Assembly: GCA_963965975.1 (NCBI GenBank)
Contig: OZ014413.1
Location: 4,784,001-4,848,000 of the forward strand
DNA from: Xestospongia bergquistia
Lineage: Eukaryota > Porifera > Demospongiae > Haplosclerida > Petrosiidae
Length of the DNA: 64,000 bases
Direction: 5' to 3'
Below are positions 37,255 through 48,944 of the stretch, piece after piece (within the stretch, counting starts at the first letter, position 1; every line of letters starts with the position of its first letter). Both the position numbers and the translations under genes were made by a program. The notes beneath the pieces are model-generated. The model saw only the letters and a program-made list of their open reading frames with translations. It did not search any database and was not told the origin of the DNA.

Positions 37255-40161
37255 TTAAGACATTAGTTCTTGTACAGAACTGACAATAGTAGCTGAATCC
37301 ACTTCACTTTCATTAAATATGTAACAGAAATGTCTACCACCTTCTTTTGCAATGAATACAAAATGACTCCTGTAGCAATAACAACATGTAATCATTAAAT
37401 AATAATCTCAGTGCCAGAAATTTGTATAAGGAAACATTTGGATTTTAAGATAAAGCAAGCTTGTTCTGAACATGTTATAACTAGCTGGGAACTCTGACTA
37501 CTATAGGGCCAGGTTTGTTTTACATCAATCCTTTAACCTACCTGATTCTAACACAATAGGTAATTCTTTTAGTTGTAATGTGTTTTGAGGCAAAATGTTT
37601 CTTCTGAGGATCATTAATTGTGAAGCCACCAGGTGAGACAACTAACTCAACCAAATGAATACCAGATGTTTTCTTTGTCAGTCTTGTTAATGGCTCTGTG
37701 ATAGTATCAACACCTCGTGGTTGGCTTACTTGCTCACATCCCAAGAACTGAACAACAAAACTATGAGTAATAGGCTTGACAGTTTCCTATATAAATAAGA
37801 AAATAAACTTTATACTGTTATTGTTCATTACAAATATAAGTAATAATTTAACATAAAATATAGATATGTAATTAAGAGATAATGGATTACCTCTTCATGA
37901 CTTTTGGATTTGGATGATTTCCAACTTCCTATTCTTTTGAGAATGGACTTCTTTCGAGGAGGACACAACTGCAATAGATAATGTAAATTAATAAATATAA
38001 AACATTCTAAAACTAATAACTAGGTAAGACTGACACTAAAATTATCAGTTTAATGTTTATACAAGTTTTAAGGAATAACTCTTAATAATAATAATATATA
38101 TTTCAAATGACATATTTTATTACCATACTCACAGTTATATCAACATTGCCTTGATCTCCTTCTGTTAAGTGAGCATCAATAACACGTTGATAACGACACT
38201 GACAAGCTGAGTGAAGAGCTAGACAGAGTTTGTCAGAATTTGGAGCACAACAGAAACCATGGAACTGAAACTGAGTATCACCATTGTCTACAATATACCC
38301 ACAATATCTAGAACAAAAATAATGCAGTACATAAAACAGAGTGAAATGGAAATAAAATATTATTTTATGAGACCAATCATTGTTTTTGAAACCGCATATC
38401 ACACACACACACACCATGCACACTGAAAATAGTTATAGATCTTAACATGGTATTCGTTGAATGTATGTGTACCTGTCATCTTGTCCAATTCCCAAAAATG
38501 ATAAAAACCTTATTCTGTGTTCACGAAGAACTTGTTCTGTCTATAAAAAGAGCCAATTAATTGATATGTACAGGGAATGTCTTACTATACTACATATAAC
38601 TCTGATCAACTATTGTACATGCATCAATGTTATTATCAAATATTCTAAAATAATTAATAACATAAACACAAACTATTTCATTCAAAATAACAGTATTATT
38701 GTAATTTTAACAATAAATCTGTTTATGACTAATGTATTATGATATTGCATACACAATTTATTGACAGTTCGTATACTTACAATATACTTACAGTACATGA
38801 TATACTAAAGGGAATCTAGACCCACCGACTGTCACCATTAACAAACCTTTTGATCAACTATCCTGAGATGAGAAGTAGCGACATCAACATAAACTGGTAG
38901 CCATCTTGATTTATTTATAGAGAGTTGAGCTACTGAATCATTGACAACACCAATACCATGAGGGGCTGTAACATCTAATGACCCAATATAAGTTGCCTCT
39001 AATCTCTTGTACTTCTCTTTACCTAACAGGATAACATAATAAGTTTAAGATGCACTAGGCAGGTAAATAAATGATAGCTATGCTTAAAGCAGATATGTAT
39101 GTCTACTACGTTATTGTTATACAAACAGACATCAGACATATGTCTACTACATTACTGTTACATAAGACGATATTACATTTAATACTGATTGACTATGTGA
39201 CCATAAATGGTTGTTTATTTTTACATTTAATACTGATTGACTATGTGATCATAAATGGTTGTTTATATTACTCTATCAACTAACCTTTAGCCTCATTTTC
39301 ACTTTGTAGAGTAGTCACACTTCTGTTTCTTTGTACAGCACTGAGAGGTACACTAACTAATACTGAACCTTGACCTCCATCATTACAGATATCACTGGCA
39401 GATAAGTCATCTAATGAGTTAAGTGTGGAACGACTCTTTAATCAAATTACAAATAGGAACTGCTTGTAATCAAGATGTGTCCTAACACTTCTCATTAAAT
39501 TATTGTATCATGATATCTTATCATACTTTGTCTGTGTATTATTTATGTGTAGACTCTAGTATAGTTGTATCAGATTGAAAGAACACAGACATGATAATTA
39601 AAGTTTATAGTACTATAGCATTGATCTAGTAATATTTACCTAGTGTTTTTGGAATTTGTGAAAATCTTTTAACTGCATGATTATCAAACATAGCCTGAGC
39701 TATACCCATAGCAGCAATATCACAGCGAAACACATGACATTGATGACGTTGAGTGACTGGATTTCGAGACACATAACCAAAGTCCCTGGAATTACAAAAC
39801 AACAAAATAGTAGTGTGTAAATAAATAGTGTTATTTAAATACATATTTGTGAAATTAGTTTCATCACAAGACTACTAATAATTTGTGTCAAATGTTATTT
39901 GTATCCACAAAACATGCCAAATATTTCATTAGGGTTTCAATTTTATAAAATCATCAAATTCTGTTTAAAAACCCGCAATAATTGCATTTGTTTAACACAA
40001 ATCAATTCATCTTCTTACTACATTTGTCATACCTGTTGTTGATTTTCCCTACACCCCAGACTCTTATCTTGTTAATAGGTTGAATGAATAATACTGTACC
40101 ATCAGTTACACTCAACCACTTGAGTTCCATATTATAAATTTGAATATGTACTCTGTCACAC

Positions 40162-40203
<42 letters not shown>

Positions 40204-40205
40204 CA

Positions 40206-40236
<31 letters not shown>

Positions 40237-40249
40237 AGAGACAGAGAGA

Positions 40250-40281
<32 letters not shown>

Positions 40282-43200
40282 CAGAGAGAGAGAGACAGAG
40301 AGAGAGAGAGAGACACAGAGAGAGAGGCAGAGAGAGAGAGACAGAGAGAGTAATAATCATTGCATACACAACACTACATTCCTACTCAGTGTTGGAACTC
40401 ATTGTAATAACTCAAGAAGTATATATTCACAGCCAAACATTTTGACTTGCAAGACAGATTATGAGATTCATATCATAAAATTCTATAGACAATACAACTG
40501 AGACAATAGCTTTTGTTTCTTTTAGATCCCACATAGCTGAAATAATTTAAGGTTGTAGATTCTCAAATATGTATATTATAACTACAGGAGTTTCAGTAAT
40601 TACATGTATAGATATAATTATAATAAAATAAAAAAAGCTCTCTTTAAACATTTATGACTGATTGTAGTAAGTATATAAACTTGTGAGTACAAATCTGAGC
40701 AATTTTCTGATTAATGAATAACATCCAACTGAACCATTTATTACTTCATGAAATATTTAAAACTTCACACAAATTTGTATACACTTTTAATAGCAATTCT
40801 ATTAATATCTATCAAAATACTTACCCTTTTAAGATTAGCTACAAGTTGCATGTGGACAGGTGGATCATTCTCATCTCCTGAGAGTTCTTCAATAGAACTG
40901 AACACAACATGAACACTTTTTCCTTTGACAAGTTTTTCTTCAGGTACTTCAACAGAACCCATGTACTCTGCAGCAAATGTGGTTGGTTTGACATTTTGGG
41001 GAGAGAGAGGGCCATCACTGTCACCAGGACTCTGACTCTGAGGAGAGAGGAGGAAAGAACTGATAGCCAGTATAAGGCCTAAATTATAGCTATTACTACA
41101 ATACATATAATCTCTTAAAATAAAATTTAGAGATTCAGTGTTCAAATCAGAAACATATAACTTTCAGCAAAACAAACTATCAACTGTTACTATGTCATTA
41201 TCATAAAACTATTGATTGTAACATAGTCCTACTACCAATAAGATGAAGATATATGATAATAATGTACCTTTGCTATTGATGGGCTAACTCCACCAGGTTT
41301 AGTATACTGGATTTTTCCAGTTGGTAAATGCCAATAAAACACTTGCCCTTGCTCATTTACTTCTCTTGTCCAACCAGAAGGTAGGCCATCATTATTGCTA
41401 TTAGCAACATTCCAACTACTTCGAACAGCTTTTTTAATCTCAGATGGACGACGGCGTGTTAGTTGAGGAGATTCCCCATGTGTTGGCCATGCTGGGATGT
41501 CAAGTTCAGGATAAAAATGATTATCAAGTCGTTCTAATCGTCGTTCAAAATCTTTGTCAGTTATTCCCTGGGGTTTTGTGATGGGTGGAGTTACTTTATG
41601 AGCCTTAGGAGATTTTGTAGCTTTCTTTGGAGATTGATTGCTAAACCCACCACATTGTGTTGGTAGCATATCAGTGTTGTCCCATACGAGAGAAGATGGA
41701 CGTTCATCCAAACCACCTCTGTTATCAGTACCAGTAATGCTCATAGGTAGGTCTTCATAAGTGTGTAGGCGTGGTTTGATCTCAGCTGTCGGTGCATTAG
41801 GTGCAAGAATTAAAGGAACAGGATCTTCCAAATCTAGGTCTTGAAACTCTTGAGTCAAACTGGAGTTACTGTCATTCATGAGAGAGCCTTTGATAGTAAT
41901 TCCAGACCGCATTAACAAAGCTTGTTCAGAGATATCTAATTTACTGTAGCCAGGGTCACGACCTGTTCTGGGCAATGTAGCATTAGCTCCAAAATGTTCA
42001 TGAGATAGTTTATGATACCCACTCTCAATACCTGAAGGATCATCATCTTGTTGATTGCCTAACTTCCCTGATTTTTGAAGACAAGCAGGATCAGGGAAGT
42101 CATTTTCTTTGTGCTTTGCTTTCACTGATTTTTGTCTAGGAGGAAGTGGACGTGCACTTCCATGAAAATCTGGTAATGTTTTCATACGACTCAATCTTTC
42201 TCTTTGATTTCTGTGGTTAACTGTCATTAGACCACTGTCATCCAAAACTGGTGTAACATTTAATGGTACTACTTCATAGGCTTCCACACAACGATTTGCT
42301 GATTGTGGAGAATTTAGTTTTTCAAGACCTGGAGGAGGACGAGGGATAGGTTGGGATGGTTGATGAAGGTCATTGGGTATGGGGATTTGTTCAGTTGAGG
42401 GCTCTGTGTATATTGGATCAATGTCATCATAATGGGGTACAAGACGAGAAGCTTCTCTTGGGCATTCTTGCTGGATTTTTGTTACAGTTGCTGTCCCTTT
42501 TTTTCTAGCCTCAGTTGAGTGAAGTTCTTCAGGACTTGGAGGAGGACGAGGGGCAGGATGGGATGGAGGAGGGAGGTCAACAGGTTCTTGAGTTGAGGGC
42601 TCTGTGTATACTGGGTAGACATCACCACAAGATGGCACAGGATAAGAAGATTCTATCAATGTACTTGATGGCTGTTCTTGTTGGATTTTTTTTTCAGTTG
42701 CTGTCACCTTTTTTCTAGCTTCAGTTGAGTGAAGCTCTTCAGGACCTGGAGGAGGACGAGGGGCAGGATGAGATGGTGGAGGGACGTCAATGGGTTCTTG
42801 ATTTGAAGCCTCTGTGTATATTGGGTAAACATCATCATAAGATAGCACAGGACGAGAAGATTCTATCAATGTACTTGACGGCTGTTCTTGTTGTTTTTTT
42901 GCAGGTGCTTTCAATGTTTTTCTAGCCTCAGTTGAGTGAAGTTCTTTGGGATTTGGAGGAGGACGAGGGGCAGGATGGGATGGTGGAGGGATTTGAGTGG
43001 GTTGTTGAATTGAGGACTCTGTGAATATAGCACAAATATCATCATAAGATGGCACAGGACGGGAAGATTCTCTCAATGTATTTGATGGCTGCTCTTGTGG
43101 GGTTTTTGTTGCCATTGTTATCAACATTTTTTGAGCCTCAGTTAGCACTTCATCATAATTAGCATCATCTTGATTGATAGTGGTGGTATCCCTTGTCGCT

Positions 43201-44300
43201 AATTGCCCTCTAAGAACAGGAAGTTCACTTGCTAGCCAACAATCTTTTATTTCATCATACAGCAATGATTCACACACTGGTTCAGCTGATGAAGTATTTT
43301 TCCCTCCAGGTATTATTGGTTCATCATATACTGCAGAGGGATTGCTAGTAGATGTGGCATCTAAGTCACTGACATTACTAGAATACAAGTACTTGTGCAT
43401 ACTAGAGGGAGACATAAGTTGCTCACTTAATTCTGTTCTCTCTGGTAAAGGTGGAGGTGATTCATCTTTACCTTCACTTGGAAGTCGTGCAGCATTAATT
43501 AAACATGGATGCCCTTCTTCATTGAAATAGTTTCTATCTGGAAGAGGAGATGGCACTCTTTCTTGTAACTGCTGTGTCCAAGGTATAGGCTCAGTACATT
43601 CAAGTAAACACACATCATCGTCTTCATCAAGGTAATGTCTAGTTGGAATAGGAGGTGGAGATGTAGAAGACAGGTTACTGTCCTGTGAGTTTGGTCTATC
43701 TGAGAGGTGATAGTCTCTTGGAGGAACAGGTGGACGTAGTTGACTGTATTCCCCATTAGTAGGCACCAAAGGATTGATCTCTTTGTTAGTGGATGATACA
43801 CTGTCACCACTATTTTCAGAGTGATCTGATTTGTTGGGTAGTCTACCATTAGTATTGTGATGAACTAAGATGTCATAAGTAACTTTATTTGGATCATTCT
43901 CTTTGTTGACATTGACATAGCCATGAGTTAACTTTTTCTGACGATAGGCCTTTGCTGTCATGAGAAAAATAAAAGCTATATTAACGTACACAATAATCAT
44001 GTTTTAAGTATGGTCATGTGATAGATGTAATATCATTGGAACTACAAACAGTCACACATGAATGAATTATTATCGTATGTTGACATCATACAATGTTACA
44101 ATCCTTGAAAAATGCCAGTAATGATATTAATAGGGTGAAAGTAGATAAGTAACAGTGTTATGACAATGTTTCCTTTACTGACCTTCCTTTGTTGGAAACT
44201 TCCACTGAACTCTGTTTGTTTCTTTATGCCAGAAATAGGAACCATTCTCTGACTGAAGTTCAGTCCAATCAGGAGGCAATTGAAGAGACTCTGATTCCAT
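37255..44300 (-). CDS. FE65/APBB-like adaptor with two WW and three PTB domains
   Basis: FE65 proteins bind amyloid-precursor-family tails through PTB2 and act at membrane and nucleus. Twelve minus-strand exons are in phase: 44300-44183, 43954-41268, 41037-40825, 40160-40033, 39785-39640, 39410-39285, 39022-38847, 38540-38473, 38307-38133, 37968-37891, 37786-37542, 37369-37255. They give about 1424 residues. Order: WW1 (LPPDWTELQ...SYFWHKETNRVQWKFP, about 8-38); a long Pro/Ser/Tyr-rich linker with four 69-70-residue repeats; WW2 (LPSGWTREV...FYWHLPTGKIQYTKPGG, about 900), whose second Trp is Tyr; PTB1 (TFAAEYMGSVEV...RVWGVG...CHVFRCD); PTB2 (TYIGSLDV...RIRFLSFLGIG...FQFHGFCC); basic linker (RKKSILKRIGSW); and a third PTB (SFVVQFLGCEQV...GFTINDPQKKHF...YCVR...HFVFIAKEGG). 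The third PTB is tensin-like and not part of the usual FE65. A TTTATT (AATAAA on the minus strand) lies 11 bases past the stop. Confidence 0.9.
39172..39270. repeat. Two-copy tandem repeat, about 47 bases
   Basis: Two adjacent nearly identical copies contain TTTAATACTGATTGACTATG followed by CATAAATGGTTGTTTAT. They lie in the intron between FE65-like exons 7 and 6 (39023-39284). Confidence 0.85.
40163..40349. repeat. (GA)n/(CT)n microsatellite abutting an FE65-like 3' splice site
   Basis: About 190 bases of GA repeats with scattered CAGA interruptions. Read on the minus strand it is a CT tract that ends directly in the acceptor of the exon starting at 40160 (CTCTCTAG then TGTGACAGAG). Open frames across it on either strand are low-complexity artefacts. 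Confidence 0.95.
42300..43130 (-). repeat. In-frame coding tandem repeat (about 210 bases, four copies) in the FE65-like linker
   Basis: Copies share STLIESSRPV, a YDDxxPIYTE block, PPPSHPAPRPPP and EELHSTEARK. On the plus strand the same block recurs at 42515, 42725 and 42931, spacings of 210 and about 207 bases. The fourth copy (C-terminal in the protein, near 42300-42480) has diverged. Each unit carries proline motifs of SH3-ligand type and one or two tyrosines. Confidence 0.9.
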
Positions 44301-47300
44301 ACTATCAATGAAGTATCACTTTGACAGGACTAAACAAGATAAACACTGGATGAAGGTAGAGAGGAACAAGTTATATGTCCCACAACATGAGTGACTACAG
44401 TCTACTAGCCCCATATATGTTCAGCTCCTTGTTCTTGTTATAGTACAATACAACACACAAAGATTTGTTTATTTATGTGGCATCTAAAATCAAAAAAATC
44501 TATGGAAAACATGTCCTAGATCATGGTAGTAAGCAGTGCTTCATTGATCCCAACACCCCATATTTATATCCCAATGTTCACTTTTGTCTATGAAAATTTT
44601 CTGTCTAAACTTGAGGTTAAAAACATGTTGACAATGGTAAGGTGAACAGGTGTAGTGAGGTGAACAAGTGTAATCAAATTAGCTACTCTAAGTGTACATA
44701 ATAATACATGCACATATACTCTAATACATGTAATGTTATAAGTACATGATTTATGAACCATGTATGCTCTAACATGGCAATATACAATCTAACATGGCAG
44801 TATACAATCTAACATGGCAATATACAATATGAATTGTAGGAGGATAAAAGAATGAACATAGCTACCATACTATTGATAATTGTATGATGACAAGGACAGC
44901 GCAACCTATGTAATCATTTCAGCCACTTTGCTATGGAATGGACTACAACAGCAATGATAAAACCATTAGACAATCTTACCAACATCTATCCTTTTAATAG
45001 GGATGGGATGCTGTCATCAAGATTATTATAACCCTTCATCTAAACCTTTCAACCTAAAAATCTATCCTTCTTGATGCTTTGCAACACAAACTTATGAATC
45101 AAGTCACAGTGGGGATCCTAATACTGAGATACAGGCTAGCTTTAAATCAGAAAGGAAATATATCGTGTCAAACAGAGACTACAATTTACAATCTACAATT
45201 AATAATTGTAGATACTGATTAGACAAAGGAGTAGTGTACTTTGTCTACATTACTAAATTTTTTACTCACAATGGTATTGATTAGTACTGATTTGGGTGTG
45301 GTCATAAATTCTTAGAAATCAACAGCTTAGAATTACACATGTCACAGTGACCTCATAGTACATCATTACAACAACTATATCATCAATTACTTCAACATTG
45401 ATGAAGTTATCTAATGTACAACTGTCAAAACTAATACCACGTGATGAGGACTATAATAACTGTAGCTAAATTGAATTTTGACCTGTACAACATTGCACAT
45501 GTTCAGTAACACTACATGTAAAAAACATTTCTTTGATGTAGTTAATCCCTATCCCTATTATCATAGAACATGAGAAGACCAATAATCAAACATATTAGGG
45601 ATATCTATAGCTGTTACCTGATGTAAAGAGAGAATTAACAAAGTGACAAAAACAATCCAATATAATGCACTTAATGACATTTCAGAAGATGACATACTGG
45701 TACTATAAACTAGCAAGGAAGCATCATGTACTACTGACCTATACCTTTTTTGTATGTTTTGTCATACACTAGAGTACATAGTTAGAAATAATGTTACTAC
45801 ACCAATACCAGAGACAGAAAGAATTTTGTTTATACGGTTTAAAACTCATCATATATCTTTACTATCACAATGTACATGTCAGGCTAATCCTTGACCCATC
45901 ATCAATATAATATATAATAAACTAAATAAAGCCATCATTTATCAGTGCATCACTTAGGGGAATACCAATTAAACAGTAGAGTACAGTGTCATTCAGAGTT
46001 CATAAATGGAGCCCACATAGTTACACAACACAGAGTAAATATCTCTATAAGGAGATACTACCATAACAGCACAGACAATGTAGTGGTACGCCTAGACACC
46101 CATTACAATAAAGCATGACTTTAGGCCAATTCTTTAGTGTTATGATACATCATTCATGGCAAGATGGCAGATCATAATGGTTTGCTCCAAACATTGCAAG
46201 TAGTTACTAACTTACACTAATGTTAACTTCAAGGGCTACTTTCAAAGAATTATAATTATTTTTACTTTTCTTGCATGAAGTGAATGGACATTTGAGCATG
46301 GGACTACCGATAATGCTCACATTAAGAGAGACCCCTAAATTATTGATAATTACAAATGGGCAGACCCTCTAGTGTCTATTGATTCTCAATTAGATCAATT
46401 AGCTTCATTTAATTTATAGTCATTAGCAAATACTAGTATCAATATTGACATGACATGATTATCAAAAAGGTCAGAACATTTAAGGTCAGAACACTTAAGG
46501 TCATATTGACCCACACCTGGTCTGACTACAATAGATACTAAAGGTATCATAGAGACACTTTAAACTGAACAAGTAATCACAAGATGTCGTTTGTCAGTTT
46601 TACAAGTACCATAGTTATGGAAATAAGGCCATTTGTATGACAACAAAACTATGTTAATGGAAGCATTTTATATCAACTGTGAAAAGACTACTAATCAAAG
46701 ACCAAATGCTGAAAAGCCCCTCTTTAAGTCTTTAATGTGTGGCTTGGAGTTTGCACTGAAAATTAATAATTCATAACTAGGCATACCAGTGAAGTATAGT
46801 TTTCTTAGATGTATTTTCATGTAGCAATTGGTACTAATACACATTGTAGGCTTTAAACACCTGCTGATCTATCCAGGAGTGTTCATAAAGAGAATAGGCC
46901 AATTTTAGATTAGAAAACTTTTAACTCAAATCCTAACATTTCATTTGCTTACTTTGAGCTCTGACATAATTCACACGGTCTATGTTCATTTTCTGTGTCA
47001 CATTCATCATGTTAAAGTGTGATAAAGCTTTGAAATGCTTTGCAAATAGGTTAACATGATAAACCTTAATGTTTGACACATTTCCACAAGTTTCAAAGCT
47101 TTAGATTGTCTTAATGTTGTAGCCGCTTAGAGTGCTTTGTCAGGATAACACACAGGAAGACAGATAGACAAAGTACTGTAATCCTTGCCAACACAGAGGA
47201 AGTTAGGGTTAAAAATACTTTAGTTTACAGAGTAAGTTATTATAATAACAGTGATATAATTATGTATCCTAAGTGCATACCATAGGATGGGAAAATCAAT

Positions 47301-48695
47301 TAACTACAATGTGTCAATAAACACATAGTCAACTTATAAAATCTGACTTTGTAAAATAGAATAGGATCTATGAAAAAATGGAGTCTATCTTTGTTTGTTT
47401 CTGTTTCTCTTTCTTTATATCTTATGTATTAGAGTAGACACAAAAACTTGTGTTAAACCATAAACTGTAGATTCAATTTTAACCACTACTCCATCAATAA
47501 TATAATCCATAAAAATAACAAGCTGCTTTTGAAAAGAAATATATTGGTGCTTCTCCCTGTATACATAACACTCTCACAATCTAGACAAACCATATTCCAT
47601 AAAAGTACATACAACAATGATATGACTACCAATCAATTCACTATTGATCAAACAAACACAACATAACGTAAGACAAAATTTCTATAATTCTTGCCAACAA
47701 ATTCATAATAAATTGTTATTTGTACTGATATTGATATAAAACAAAGTGATGACATAATATAGCCTATATATTGCATAGTCAGCATTTAAAGCAGAGACCA
47801 TCTGTGTGATATGCAATCATAGTAATTGTTTAGTAATGTTAGGAATAGTTTGTTAATATGTGACACTTATGAACGGCAATTCCCATAACTCAAACATTAG
47901 CTCAATTAAACATGGTTACTCAATTGTATAATTCTGTTCTGTTTTTCATCTGTAGGTCCCTTTACCCAATGATAAAGTGAACAACTTTCATATCAGAGTA
48001 GTCATCACAGCTAGAGATAGCTATTGCCACACACATGATAATAACACTATACATTATGATAAAATTTGAAAATGACATATTTAAAGGGAACCTATATTAC
48101 CACATAAAACATGAAACCATTTAAAGTAACTACTCAAAGGAAACTTTTACAACAACATCTGTAATTAATACATTGCATAGCAATAAGATATTGACTACTG
48201 TATTGTTCTCATGCAAAAGCTACAGAACAGATGTATTAAGACATGTGAGATTTTTTTTAATGCAGCATAGCACAGTTATTACAAAGAGAGTCATTTGTTT
48301 TCACAACATTGCAATGTACTCTTTTAATCAATGTCATTAATGAACATCAAAACGTTAGTATCCAGATCAGATATGTTAGGGTCACCTCACTATACATCAT
48401 GTTTTAATAGCAAACTGTAAAACAACGTCCACTGAAGTTAGTAACAACATTTGTACTAACTATACTATATGTGCTAGATATCGGGGGAAATTTTTCCTGA
48501 CTCAGAACAGTTGTATAAATGGGAAAATGATTTCAAATAGATATAATTTTTCTAGTATAACAGGTCTTGATGGCTGATAGCATATTATAATACCTAAATT
48601 TCCAATAGAATTAGTGAATGAGTACAGGGGTTATTCCTGCTACAATATTGTAGGCCTCATAAGTTTATCGCCACTACAACCCTTCATTGACTCAC
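44301..48695 (-). other. Inferred large 5' intron of the FE65-like gene
   Basis: Upstream of the ATG the minus strand reads an acceptor (TCTTGTTTAG) about 32 bases before the start codon. At 48696 it reads a strong donor (TGAAG then GTGAGT). This implies a non-coding first exon and an intron of about 4.4 kb, much longer than its neighbours. The intron is AT-rich with no convincing open frame on either strand. It contains a three-copy 20-base repeat at 44772-44831 and a short 15-base direct repeat near 46471-46504. Confidence 0.55.
44772..44831. repeat. Three-copy 20-base tandem repeat
   Basis: Three adjacent units of AACATGGCAATATACAATCT with one or two substitutions each. Confidence 0.85.
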
Positions 48696-48944
48696 CTTCA
48701 AGGAAAGAACTGTATAGAATTCCGTAGATTCACAAACACGTCTCTGGTATGATGTAAACTGAACAGAAATAAGACCGCTGCTAGAAAACTGATCTATAAA
48801 AGCGCTCGAATGAAGAAGCCTTCTTTACCACACCCATTTAATTTATCTATACAATTACAGTGAAGACTTGCAGTTTAATACACTATAAAGTATTAACTTC
48901 CTGCCAGGCCCACTGTCTCTACCTACAAACTCTGCCCTTTGATC
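48696..48944. promoter_or_regulatory. Divergent promoter region of the FE65-like and HNH-like genes, with FE65 5' non-coding exon
   Basis: The minus-strand donor at 48696 marks the end of the FE65-like leader exon, while the other gene's ATG is at 48945 on the plus strand. Both transcripts must start within about 250 bases. Core promoter elements cannot be assigned by eye. Confidence 0.5.

Noticed and set aside
40112..40445. Arg/Glu-rich and Ser/Leu-rich open frames
   Set aside because: Pure translation of the GA/CT microsatellite, not genes.
42515..42925. Two similar plus-strand open frames of 66-67 residues
   Set aside because: Antisense shadows of the in-frame tandem repeat in the FE65-like linker.
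44772..44831. Regularly repeated 20-base units as a possible CRISPR array
   Set aside because: The units are directly adjacent with no spacers and the genome is animal; it is a simple tandem repeat.
46989..47102. Partial inverted repeat with AAAGCTTTGAAA/TTTCAAAGCTTT arms
   Set aside because: Only about 12 bases match well; too short to call an element.
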